Source: Asterias amurensis (lineage: Eukaryota > Echinodermata > Asteroidea > Forcipulatida > Asteriidae). Taken from it: a DNA stretch of 64,000 nucleotides. Below, piece by piece: positions 1 through 10,610 of the stretch. The stretch's first letter is position 1. Every line of letters starts with the position of its first letter. The notes under the pieces were generated by a model that saw only the letters and a program-made list of their open reading frames with translations, had not been told where the DNA came from and did not search any database. The stretch spans positions 20,012,501 through 20,076,500 of the forward strand of contig NC_092660.1 in NCBI RefSeq assembly GCF_032118995.1, given 5' to 3'. The position numbers were made by a program, and so were the translations under genes.

Positions 1-3000
1 TTCAATATTTATTATTTTCTAAGTTGCATGTATTTACGACATTGTTGTGAACATTTTTAAATGTTTGGTATTGGAATTAAATATAGTAACTGCTGACAAC
101 TGTTTCTTGTACAAATTCTTTCTAGAATCGTTTTCAATCATTATTTAAAAAAGAAATTCTTGTGTCACTTTACTCCACAGAGAATTGTTCAAATAAGATT
201 TTTGGGCATGATTTTTTTCAAGAATACCATTTTTAAGCAGTGTCAATACTTGATTTATTTTAACTGACATGGGAATGTTTTCTCAGCCCGATCTGTTCAT
301 TTCATTACCCTTTCAAGTTCATGAATTTTTTTTTTTTTTTACCCACCCACCCACCCAGCCCAATTTCATTCTTCTTCATATGACTGTAAATGCTTTTGAA
401 GAACAAAGTTATGGCTCCAACATCAATTGTTTTCAATTACTTTTCCTAGCTAAAAAAGAACTTTGTAGTTTAATTTGAAAATAAATTGACGCTCTTGGCG
501 AGGGTGGTATTTGGAAAAATGTTTTTTTAATATATAAAAACTGTTTTTCAATTTTCAGTTATATCCAGCAACAATTTCAAGAAAAAAAAAGCTTGACTTT
601 TTGTGTAACAGTAACTTTACTTTCATTACTTCGTTTTCACTAAGCATTTATAATCCACACGAAAGATTTTCAAAAACAATAAATCATCTTACTGAAATCT
701 ATAAAAAGGAAGTTGTAAAAAATTCGGTGACAACCATGGAGAAAGTTATCAAGAATAATTATCGGGAAACATTGACTACAATACCAGTAAGAACATTGAA
801 CGATTGCCGCAAACGAATACCAACCAAAAGTGTCATGACCATCAACCGAGCATTTATGTTCTCTTTCAAATTCAATTCAATAATGTCATCGCTTTGATTT
901 TGTTATCAATACAAACGACCATGAAATAGGTCATTCGTAGTTAGGTTACCCTGTACCTTAAACATGTCGCAAACAACAAAATACTGTACACACAAACTAC
1001 CTGTTGCACTGCCAACGGGTGGCACTGAACTCGGTGCCGAAGATGAGCTCTTCCTCACCACTGTGGCCCCTGGTTCGATACCCAGCCAAAGCTATACATT
1101 ATTAGTGGAGTTGTGCATTGGTTCTCGAGCTCCTAAGCTTCCTCCAGGACCTCCAGTTTAACTTTCTCTTGAAAAATCCAACATTTCGATGTCATGCCTG
1201 CAGCTCTAACATGTTGTATGGTGAGCCGCTTCCTTTGCAATGCAGCTTCTCAGCTGCAAGTAAGGATGGTTGCCTCCTCCCATAGGCCTTTATATCACAT
1301 TATGATATTACATGACATACACAAGCTCAATTTCATGGTTGAAACGACTTCCTATTCATTTCTCAACATAGCGTGCGTTGCCATGGTACATGTAACCATG
1401 GAAACAAGGTTGTGGTAGGAATACTTTTAACACATGCATCCCACTATAATTGATGAGGATGAAAATTGTGTGCTTTCAGATGCCTGAGGAAAGCCTTCAT
1501 TATGGCTGAAGTCTTTTTCAGAGAATCAAATTTTGGGGTATACCTTCTTCAAAGAGATTGTTTAAAATGCTTTATAATATAGATAGTTCTCCACAGCGCC
1601 CTTTACCATGTACATTCTCATGGTCATTAATTGTTTACAGTAGACTAACTACCAAAGGTGTAGGCCTACCCACCCTGAAGCATGCAAGTTCACATCCAAA
1701 TCACTATGGTTATACTATAAATCTTTGTGCTTTGCTTTTGGAGTGCTTTCGACGCCTTTTTTCTGTACCTAATCCAAGAATCTTGTAAAATTGGTTTTTT
1801 TTTCTCAACAGAGCAATCCCACAACAGGCTTTCATCTGAATTCCAAGTGTGTATTAAATGTCTGTTTGGTCGAAAAAAATTGCTGTAATTTTCTTCAGAT
1901 TCAAAGAAATCATGCACTTCTCTACTGTTGACCTGGTTGAAGGTCCTAACATACGACTCAATTTTTTCAACGTCCGAGCTCCATTCTTAAAATCATTTTC
2001 TATACCTCCCCCTCTTCCCACAACCCCCGGAAAAGGACCATTTATTACAGGGTCTAAGTCATCCAACATACCTCAAGTTGGAAGTCATTAACCCCTGGGT
2101 CACAATTTTGGGAAAAGTTGTTACATTTTTAGCCTGCTTTTCTTCTATTTAGGGTGGGGAGCAAACAAACTTCTCGTTAACTTATGTATAGTTCATAAAA
2201 TGCACTTTTTCTATCTCACTTGGCAAGAAGAGGCAACGCAGTCCGACCCCCCCTCCACCCACTCTGCCACTGACTGCAAACTGTTTTGCTCTTCGCGCAT
2301 CAGTCTTGTTATACTGTTTAGATCGGAGAACAGCATAGCTCGCCTAATGACAAAGGTCTGGTGGGTAACAAACATTACAAACAAGCATTAATGATAACTA
2401 TTGAAAACACTTTCATAGAAATATTTGTTTTATTGCCAAAATTTATCTGACAAATTTCATTGAGAATAGATTGTAAATTTGTATTATCTATAAAGGATTT
2501 ATCTTTAAAATAACAGCATGTAAGGCACCATTTTTATTCACATAAAACTAAACTGCAGCATTATGTTTGGACTAAACTTCAAAATCTACATGAAATAAAA
2601 TGACATGTAATAAAAATGTAAGTAAAAATAACTTTTTAAGCCGAAGTAAGAATCAGGCCCAAAAATGAACCATTCCCTGAAAACAGAGGAAGACAGGTTT
2701 TTGTTCAAGGTGAGGCTATACTTAAACTGATTTGGGCAGTCGACTAAAATCAACTGCCACCACGGCCATGTTGCCACCACGGGCCTGTTGCCACCTGCTG
2801 GTTCAGTCTAAAAGGATCTAGGCATGGGAATCATCCACTAGGAGCTTGGCTGGTAGAGCAGAATGCACTACCTTCCCAACTTTATACCAAGCGGTTTTTA
2901 GTGCTAAGCTCCACGGCACAAATGTCACGACTGGGATTCTAACCCACACTCCACTGCCTAGAGCTTGGGTTCAGTGAACTAGACTGCTGGGCCACTTTGA

Positions 3001-3394
3001 GGCACAGAACATGATGGTTGGAGTCTTAGTCTTTGAAAGTATTGACAAGCCCATAGACATGATCACCATCTTAAATCTTTGAAAACTCAGTAAAACAAAA
3101 AAATCAATCCAGCAGTCAAGATGGACGCCATGCTGTAGTTTGCAAAAAACTATGCTAGGCTGAATAGTTGTGTACCGCCATGAGGGTCGCCAGTGTTGCT
3201 TAGGGTCCATTTTCGCGGTCATAACCAATGTTTTGGTATACCTGTTTTGGTTTAACTTGCCATGGGTTAACCACTGGCCATTAACCGGAACAGTTATTGG
3301 TTTTGACCACTAAAACACACCCCAGGACTTAGGATTTCAACCAGGTTCCTTTGCGCACTGATCATGCACATTTGGATATGAATATGGGCTAAAA
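1..3394. other. No recognised gene; scattered simple repeats
   Basis: No reading frame here resembles a protein family I know and none has convincing splice structure. The stretch holds a T-run followed by CCCA repeats near 330-358, a retroelement-like 3' motif near 1484-1511, and a degenerate tRNA-headed SINE near 2838-2996. The short open frames look like chance. Confidence 0.6.
2838..2996 (-). repeat. Degenerate tRNA-headed SINE
   Basis: The minus strand has a B-box-like segment (near 2930-2945) and a following 'cacgactgggattctaac' type block that matches, with decay, the SINE copies at 14996-15387 and 39419-39766. The ends are not sharp. Confidence 0.45.
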
Positions 3395-3562
3395 ACCTTT
3401 ATCATGCTGTCACCATCTTGGCCATGTTCCCTGTTTCCAATAAAAGTAATGAATGCTTACATTCATTGCGTATGGCACCAGACTATTATTTCGTCCAGCC
3501 TCAGTTTGGTTACAATGAGTTGGAATGGAGTAAAATCAAGATGACCACATCGTGATAAGGGT
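3395..3562. repeat. Short TIR element, copy 1 of 2
   Basis: The 168-bp stretch is bounded by inverted 'acctttatca' and 'tgataagggt' ends and is closely similar throughout to 32672-32842. Such a short non-coding element with inverted ends fits a MITE. Confidence 0.65.
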
Positions 3563-3574
3563 CTATTGTTCAAG

Positions 3575-3980
3575 GGTCTATGTACTTTTTTCAAACACAA
3601 TACACAATTCCACAGATTTATATTAAACTTTAACACAGTTTGAAGATAATGATAGTAGAAAGCTTCCCTTGAAATATTACTTAAGGAAGTGCTGTAGTTT
3701 TTGTGAAATGAGTAAAACAGTGCCACAAAAAATAATTTAGTCTCAGTTTTAGCATGTAAAAACGCATTAACCAGTTATGATCTGTTATGGTACAACTGGT
3801 TAATAGGTTTTTACATGCTAAAATAGTTTTCGTCTCACTGAAACAAAAATTATTTTGTGAGTTGTTTTTACTCGTTTCTCAAAAACTATAGCACCTCAGT
3901 AAGTAATATTTGAAGGGAAGCTAATACTATCATTATCTTCAAACCCTGTAAGTGGTGGACATTTTGAAAAAGTACCCGCA
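3575..3980. repeat. Large foldback (palindromic) element
   Basis: About 200 bp on the left (3575-3775) reappears inverted on the right (about 3800-3980). Markers are 'agcatgtaaaaac' opposite 'gtttttacatgct', and 'tttgaagataatgatagta' opposite 'tactatcattatcttcaaa'. The arms are diverged by small indels. There is no coding capacity; a foldback MITE is likely. Confidence 0.75.
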
Positions 3981-4164
3981 TCCTTTAAGAAGTTAAGTAT
4001 TGATTTTAGAGCATGAGAATGAGACGGTCTTGTTCCATGTACTGCTTTGAAAGCAACCACCCGCTGAAAACCCCTAGCTCCAAAAGATCCTTAGTGGCAA
4101 GCATTCTGTTGTTATAGTCTCTTTCTACTGTCAGCTGTTAAACAAGTTTCATTCAAGGTCATAG

Positions 4165-4448
4165 AGTTATATATAAGAACTAGAGGGCGCACTGGTGATG
4201 CTGCATCCACAAACACAATGGGACCACAAGGAGACAAGCGCGCCATTCTGTACGCGCGTTGAATATGAAGTACACGTTGGAGTTTGTGTTTAGTAAACGC
4301 TACGCGATGCTGTTTTGTCAACTTACAAAATGCCCGCACAAACACATGCTGTAAGATGCTGTTTTGTCAACTTAGAAAATGGCCGCATGCGCGCATGCCG
4401 GGCCGCGTGTATATGCCAGTGCGCCCTCTAGTTCTTATATATATAACT
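4165..4448. mobile_element. MITE with ~32-bp inverted ends
   Basis: The left end (4165-4195, containing 'actagagggcgcactgg') and right end (4416-4448, containing 'ccagtgcgccctctagt') are near-perfect inverted repeats. Inside, a ~33-bp block containing 'gatgctgttttgtcaactta' occurs twice (about 4308 and 4351). It is non-autonomous. Confidence 0.75.
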
Positions 4449-4648
4449 CTCTGTTCAAGGTAAACATCATTGGTCAATTCAGGGCACACAGAAGTTTGAG
4501 AATCAAACTCAATGCTGACACACCAACTCACTGTCCGTAACGGAAAACAATTGACCTTTCTCAAGTTTGTGTGACTTGGCAGTTTGGAATAAGTAGGAAA
4601 CATCTCTGAAGTGTCGCTTGAAATGTTGGTTTTTGTTCTTTTGTACTT

Positions 4649-5367
4649 TTATTTTGCATGAATCTTTTTATGGCTCTTTAAATGGTCACTTCGAATGAAG
4701 GACATACTGCATTGGTCACAGCCAAATGGTTTCTCCTTGGTGTGGATTCTCTCATGTATAGTCCGGTAAGAGCTCCTTGTGAAAGCCATCCCGCAGTACT
4801 GGCAGACAAACTCCTTGCAGTTCAGATGGATTGCCTCATGGCTGTTAAGGTTAAAGCGTGTCTTAAATGTCTTCGGACACATATGGCAAGCGTAAGGACG
4901 GGCAACATCATGGACTTTTTGGTGATGGTACAAGTATTTGGCACGGTGGAATGACTTATCGCATTTGTCGCAAGAGTATGACCTGTCTTCTGGGTCTAGG
5001 GGCTCGTGACACTTCAAATGTCTTGAGAAGTTTCTCTTCGCGGAGAAAGTCTTCCCGCACTCGTCGCAGCGATACTCGTTGCTGGCAACTTTGTGAAGTT
5101 CCTGGTGTCTTTTGAGGTTACCCTTGTAGGTGAATTTATCACCGCAGTCATTACAAGAGAAGCTTCCACGATCACTTTTCTCTTTATTTGCTCTTGGTTT
5201 TCCGGATGCAGACTTTGGTTTGAAACAAATTCTCAATTGTATTTTGGGAGTTGTCTTTGGAGTTTTGGGAGAAGGAGTCTTGGAGACTGCTTTTTTTTTT
5301 ACTTTTACGGATGACTGAGACTCTGGACTTTCAGGCCTTTTAAAGCGGCAAATGGTTCCCATTGTTT
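4649..5367 (-). CDS. Zinc-finger gene, exon 2 (all fingers)
   Basis: Follows a tatgtag acceptor. Contains the basic linker and all six C2H2 fingers in one exon, ending at TAA 4649-4651. Confidence 0.9.
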
Positions 5368-6218
5368 CTACATATGAAATAAAATAAACAAGAATGTTTT
5401 CATTGAGTAAGCTTTTTGTCTTAAAGGCACTAAACATTTTTGGTAATTGAACAATATTCTGTCTTGGTGTATCCCAACATAAAATTAAAAATCTGTGACA
5501 ATTTTGGCTGGTACAAGCATCAGAAATTAATTGTTAAAAGCATATTTTTGTTTTGACATAGTTTGTCACAAGATAATAACAATAGAAGGTGTTGTCAAAA
5601 TTATTTTGTGGAACTTACATACCAGCGACGTCGTGTTTTTTGCTTTTTAAGTTGTTTCTAAACTATGAACCGATCTAAAATAAACGTTTATAAATTATAT
5701 GTGATGACATGTGTAATAAACTCATAAAACAGTTTTTTAATCATGGTTTAAGCAATGAAAAAAAAGTGAACCATCAAACACGGTTTATAAATCATGGTTT
5801 AGAACCCCCCCCCCATAAAATACTTGAAAAAAAACGGCACTTTAATCAGGAAAGTCTTTACCTGAACTCTGAGAGCTGATGCTCAAACATGATCCGTTTG
5901 TAATCCATAAAAATTATAGCAACATAAAACATGGTTTACAAATCATGGTTTAGCCTACAATACCCCTTACTGACAAAAAACCCGAACAAAAACCCCACTT
6001 TTATCAGGCAAGTGTGTACCTGAACTCTGTGAGCTGATGCTCCCAGGATTCCTTCCCTCTCTTCTCTTAATGCAGACCGTGACGCCACTCGTCCTGGCAC
6101 AGCCATAGGAAAAGCTTGGACGGAACTGGTTAACTTCTTCCTGACACTCTCTTTGAAGCCTGGAAAGCGTTTCCTCAATGTCTTCCGTATCAGTCGACAT
6201 TAAAGGCTCGGAAGCCAT
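4649..6218 (-). CDS. C2H2 zinc-finger protein, six fingers (two exons)
   Basis: I join exon 1 (6218-6020, from ATG, 66 codons plus one base) to exon 2 (5367-4649) across an intron with gt at 6019 and ag before 5367. The join keeps the frame and gives 305 residues. Residues 1-66 are acidic then basic, without a known domain. Residues 75-135 are rich in Lys, Pro and Ser and look like a disordered basic linker. Six C2H2 fingers run from about residue 138 to the end, each with the C-X2-C-X12-H-X3-H pattern. Only the linker before finger 6 (TKEKPF) resembles the classical TGEKP linker; the others are atypical. This predicts a nuclear DNA-binding protein, but the fingers do not name an orthologue. 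An ATG inside exon 2 (MGTICR) could start a shorter form. The stop overlaps an AATAAA at 4648-4653, so the 3' UTR may be very short or use another signal. Confidence 0.88.
5421..5520. repeat. Partial TTAA MITE end
   Basis: 'ttaaaggcac' and the following 'ttttggtaatt' match the end of the TTAA MITE family (10242-10610, 38955-39210). No matching right end is obvious. It lies in the zinc-finger intron. Confidence 0.4.
6020..6218 (-). CDS. Zinc-finger gene, exon 1
   Basis: Starts at the ATG of MASEPLM and ends SSQSS plus one base at a gtacac donor. The last ~25 bases and the donor are duplicated in the intron (5781-5884 compared with 5931-6043). Confidence 0.75.
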
Positions 6219-6338
6219 TGATTTTTTATATCGATTGCAACTGTCAGAATCATAGCACACCTTCAGAATAAACAAAACATAAAGATATCAATCAATATAA
6301 ACCACAAGGGAAACTGACTGGGTAAATTTTGAAATGAT

Positions 6339-6540
6339 TTTTGGGGGTTGAAAAAAGAATTGACTAGAGTGGGATTCGAACCAACGACCTCTGGATTAAC
6401 GGAGCTATCTAGCCCTATGTTAGGGACACCACCAACATAGGGCAAGATAGCTCAGTTGGTAGAGCGCCGGCACGTTAATCTGGAGGTCGTTGGTTCGAAT
6501 CCCACTCTAGTCAATTCTTTGTTCAACCCCAAAAATCAAA
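6339..6540. repeat. tRNA-like palindrome (tRNA-derived SINE pair)
   Basis: The right arm (6440-6513) has tRNA-like A and B boxes: a D-arm 'agctcagttggtagagc', an anticodon-like loop with GTT (Asn-like) and a T-arm 'ggttcgaatccc'. Its acceptor ends do not pair, so it is not a functional tRNA. The left arm (6339-6420) carries the same sequence inverted, including the flank out to 'tttttgggggttg' / 'caaccccaaaaat'. The centre is near 6430. Confidence 0.75.
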
Positions 6541-7933
6541 ACATAAAGATGTCAGTCATTTTAGTTTTGCATCAGGGACAAAGAAGAATGTATTGTTATG
6601 TTGTTAACCCACACACCCTTGTGTATTAAGTACTGTATAGGCCTGTATGTTTCATTTTAAAAGGGCAAGGGCATCAAGAGGCATTTTCTCCTTGTATAAA
6701 GGTCACCCTATAACTAAGGAATTTGTAAATTTCTACTGGAGCATTTCAAGGGAACTAAGGCATTGACCAGGGGGCATGGAGGCAATCGTCTTTGTTGCGC
6801 CCGTGAAGTATCACGCCTGATTGTATACTTGGTACTTTCCCGAGTTCTGTGAACCATGGAGTAATAAACTAGTTAATTGCTCCATATAATGTGTGAACAT
6901 AGCCTAGGCAAATCAATCAGATGGGATTCAAATCTACGACCTTATTGATAGAGTCTTATTGATAGACAGTCTTACCACTACACTAGACCATTTATATTAG
7001 GATAGTCGCGAACAGCAAAATATCAAGAGAGGGCGCTGTTGAACCCAAACAAAGGTATAGGCGTTGTGTGCGCGAGTCGTACAAACTGCCTAGTAACCGC
7101 CCCATATTCCTTCCCACAATGCAGTGCGTTTCTGAATCGCGATAAACCTTATTGCAATGCAATGTTAATATGTAAAGGTCATGGGTTCGATTCCCCACCC
7201 AAGTGATTTGCCTATGAATTTTGTTCACATAATAGAGTAAACTAAAAAGTGCAAAATAAACATCGTCATCAGGGTAGGCCTGGAATTACACGCAGGCCAC
7301 GGCCTTGTCTTCGTTGCCCCCCTTGCCCTGGTCTTGGCTTTGGTTACGTTTGGTGCCCTTCAAAAGATTCCATATAGGGGCCTAATGAATTAAGAATTTC
7401 CCAGTCAGTGGACTGAAAGTGCCCTTTGTAATTCATTCGAAGGTGAATTTACCTGGGCCTGGAAATGATAGAAAAAACATACTTTTCGTAAGCCTTCACG
7501 CCCCCCCCACCCCCCACGGTACGTATTCATATAGTGTATTAGCTATAATCATCATTCGTGTTATAATTATTTTGTAAACTTACTGACGTACCACTTTTTG
7601 CATTGGCAATGTAATGTACGACATAAAACAAATTCGTGCACAGACATTCCGACTTGTCTGATCAGCCTCTGATCAACATCGACAGTACACCAAAGAGGCT
7701 AAGACATAAAGGAGGGACACGCTAACGCTATGTAATAATACCAATTATGTTAGAAATAAATGATTTATGTTTCATTCATACAAATATTAATACGAACCTT
7801 TTTAGTGCGCTTCAAAGTTGTTATGCACAGGCTAGCCGGATGATGGTCGTCTGATGTGATTGATGACGATGAGTCTGTCTAGAGAGGGCGCTCTTCCCAA
7901 TAGACGTACAGATCCACAGACATAAAGAATGGT
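6541..7933. other. Unassigned DNA with repeat fragments
   Basis: No gene recognised. Near 7170-7205 'ggttcgattccccaccc' looks like the T-arm of another tRNA-derived repeat. A C-rich run lies at about 7501-7518. Confidence 0.5.
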
Positions 7934-8318
7934 AGGAACACATTGCCTTGGATCGGTCGAGTTGGTCTTTGAAAAGCGTTTGTAACCGTTTTTTATAAAA
8001 TGCATATGGGTAGAAAGATGTTGTAAAAGTAGAATACAATGATCCACACAAACATGCCTCAAAATTGCGTGGTTTTCTTTTTACCTCGTCGACTAACACG
8101 TCGGCCATTTATGGGGGTCAAAATTTTGACTCCCATAAATGGCCGACCGTGTTAGTTCGCACAGTAGAAGGAAAACCACGCAATTTCGAGGCAAACTTGT
8201 GTGGATCATTGTATTCTACTTTTAATACATCTGTCCAACCATATGCAGTATATAAAAAATGGTTACAAACGCTTTTGTTTTGACCAACTCGTCCGATCCA
8301 AGGCAACGTGTTCCTTTA
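7934..8318. mobile_element. Large foldback MITE
   Basis: Two ~185-bp arms in inverted orientation meet at about 8126 ('caaaattttg'). The ends read 'aggaacacattgccttgg' and 'ccaaggcaacgtgttcct'. Long nearly symmetrical arms without a coding region fit a palindromic non-autonomous transposon. Small open frames here are by-products. Confidence 0.85.
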
Positions 8319-9102
8319 AATGGTAGGGCATCTATCGCAACGCAAGTGTGACAGCCCGATTTTTTGCCAACCGCGAGGACGGTTTGAAAACTATGAAAGC
8401 AGTGAATCAAAAACGGATTGATCTAGTTAGTAGAAAAGTTACACAACAATGTTGAATTTATTGGAAACAAATAGGAGATATTTCAGCCCATGAATTGTTA
8501 CGGAGTTAATGTTGAATTTGGTCACACGCTAACATTCGGCTGGCCATGCCTTGCATGGAGCATGGAGGAATAAATTAATTAATAAACTAATTTATTCCTC
8601 CATGCATGGAGGATACTTCTACCATGCTTATATCAACAACAAAAAGGTCTTTTTGGCTCATGATTCGCTATTATTTGGCAACTACTAACTGGGTGTCCAG
8701 TCCCTTATTACCAAACGTACACCTTCCCTTAAAATCACTCTTCGAAGTCCGTTTGTATCTGGGCACATGGAAAAGGAAGCTTTCAATACTGGTTAGAGTT
8801 CAATTTAATACATAGTTTAGAGGCTAGAGTTTGTACTCGTGTAACATTATGTTATCAAAGTATTTTAACTCACCAAACGTTTCGCGTAATTAATATTGAA
8901 AACATTTACAGCATAAATTGAGATTAACAACCAATTAAATAATTAAATATTATGAAACAATGTCCCCATTCATTTGGTGCAACCAGGTGTTTTTGAAGTA
9001 ATGTTTGAAGCTTTGCATGATGTTGATAATACAAAGAAACTATACAAACTTGCGGGTACAGTACCATGTGTAAATCTCTTTTGTGGGAGTTTTGGCTCTG
9101 AA
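8319..9102. other. Unassigned DNA; short perfect hairpin
   Basis: A hairpin built from 'ggaggaataaatta' and its inverted copy lies at about 8564-8602. Otherwise I see nothing recognisable. Confidence 0.5.
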
Positions 9103-9490
9103 AAAACCTAGCCTTGATCAAGGCGCTACAGCAAGCCGCGATCTGCAAAATCCCAGTCCCCATCACTGAATTCCGCCAGCGCACCCCCATACATAACACA
9201 GTGCATATAATACGTGTACTACAGCGTATGTACACATACTTACTGTACATGTACATGTACATGTACCATCTGTATACGGTACACTTACGGTACATGGGTA
9301 CCTCCCAAGTAGCTTGAGCCACGTGTATGAGGTTGAAAATACAAAGACACGACCTAACCGTTCTCACGACTACGCTATACTGTTCTCGCTGTACATTGTA
9401 TGGTAATGTACATTTGTGTATGCACTGCATGCGTGTGCCGCGAACCGGGCCGGGGAACAGTACGTCAACAGCCTTGATCAAGGCTAGAAA
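9103..9490. repeat. Possible TIR element bounded by gccttgatcaaggc
   Basis: The palindromic block 'ctagccttgatcaaggc' occurs at about 9107-9123 and inverted at 9471-9486. Between them is a 'tgtacatg' repeat (9244-9265). A 185-codon open frame crosses the element on the minus strand but has no family resemblance. Confidence 0.45.
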
Positions 9491-9722
9491 AAACCCGGTG
9501 TTGTCTCGACTTCTTTAACAACATACTCTGCTCGAGTGTTGACATGTAGAGTATAGACCTTTCGAAAATAGAGATTTTTGTTTTCTTTGTTTCAAACCGA
9601 AATCAATGCAACAAAAGGATTGAGGGAAGCAATGGAGCCCGGTTTCGTACAGTAATTAATTAACACTAGACGTGCATGTGTACCGAAATGACATTTAGTT
9701 GCTTGGAATTGTTTGTTTCTCT

Positions 9723-9996
9723 CTAATGGTTCACACTTACATGTTTCTCACCGCTGCTTTTTGCAAATAACTTTTCCCAACTTTTAACCATCCTCCTGAC
9801 TGTCTTCACTATCATTATTATCATCCCTATCTTCATCATTTTCATCATCTTCACCATCCTCAACATCTTTATCTCTATAAACAAGAGCACTACCATTATC
9901 AAAGAAGTCATGTCTTTCATCATTCTCATAACCATCCCTCTTTACTGTCTTCACTATCACCACCATCACTATCATTATCTTCATCTTCTTAATCAT
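9723..9996 (-). pseudogene. Relic of paralogue-type acidic tail
   Basis: In the minus frame a stretch reading DGYENDERHDFF...GSALVYRDKDVEDG matches the short module found in paralogue B (GYENEERYDS...GSPLIYRDEDVEGG). It has no start, N-terminal domain or splice context of its own. It lies 3' of paralogue A, on the same strand, and may be part of an older, longer tail cut off by the MITE at 10242-10610. Confidence 0.55.
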
Positions 9997-10142
9997 TCTG
10001 TTTGGGTTTTGTTGGTTGTTTTTAAAACTTGCCCATTGCCTAATGTGTGTTTAACCTGTTTGACCTTTTAGCTACTTTTTGGGGGGTCAAACTGTTCATT
10101 ACTTTTTACTGTTTTTTTTTTAATGAAATAAACCAATAAATA

Positions 10143-10237
10143 ATAATAATATAAAAAATATCTTCAACATCTTCATCTCTTTAATCAAGGTGACTACCAT
10201 CATCAATGAATTCAAGCTTTGCTTCAATAACTTCAGA
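10143..10237 (-). pseudogene. Second relic of the YRDEDVED module
   Basis: Minus strand translates as EFIDDGSHLD-stop-RDEDVEDIF, a decayed copy of the module at 9723-9996 and in paralogue B. It ends at the TTAA MITE. Confidence 0.45.
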
Positions 10238-10241
10238 TTAA

Positions 10242-10610
10242 AGGCAGTGGACACTATTGGTAATTACTCAAAATAATTATAAAACCTTTCTTTATTACGA
10301 GTAATGGGGAGAGGTTGATAGTAAAAAACATTCTGAGAAACAGCTTCCTCTGAAGTGACGTAGTTTTTGAGAATGAAGTAATTTTCCATGCGTTTGATTT
10401 CGAGACCTCAAGTTTAGAATTTGAGGTCTCGAAATCAAGCATCAGAAAGCACACAACTTCGTGACACAAGGTTTTTTCTTTCATTATTATCTCGTAAATT
10501 CGACGACCGATTGAGCTCAAATTTTCACAGGTTTGTTATTTTATGGATATGTTGAGATACACCAACTGTGAAGACTAGTCTTTGACAATTACCAATAGGG
10601 TCCACTGTCT
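10242..10610. mobile_element. TTAA-flanked MITE, copy 1
   Basis: The terminal repeats are AGGCAGTGGAC and inverted GTCCACTGTCT, flanked by TTAA at 10238-10241 and 10611-10614. TTAA duplication is characteristic of piggyBac-type transposition. A central inverted block 'tttcgagacctcaa' / 'ttgaggtctcgaaa' is present. The right TTAA overlaps the stop codon of the paralogue A reading frame. Confidence 0.88.

Noticed and set aside
6440-6513. Functional tRNA-Asn gene
   Set aside because: The D and T arms look right, but the acceptor ends do not pair, base 33 is C instead of T, and the anticodon stem has a mismatch. It is part of a palindromic repeat.
8924-9481. 185-codon minus-strand frame
   Set aside because: It crosses a probable TIR element and a 'tgtacatg' repeat, with no family resemblance or splice context.
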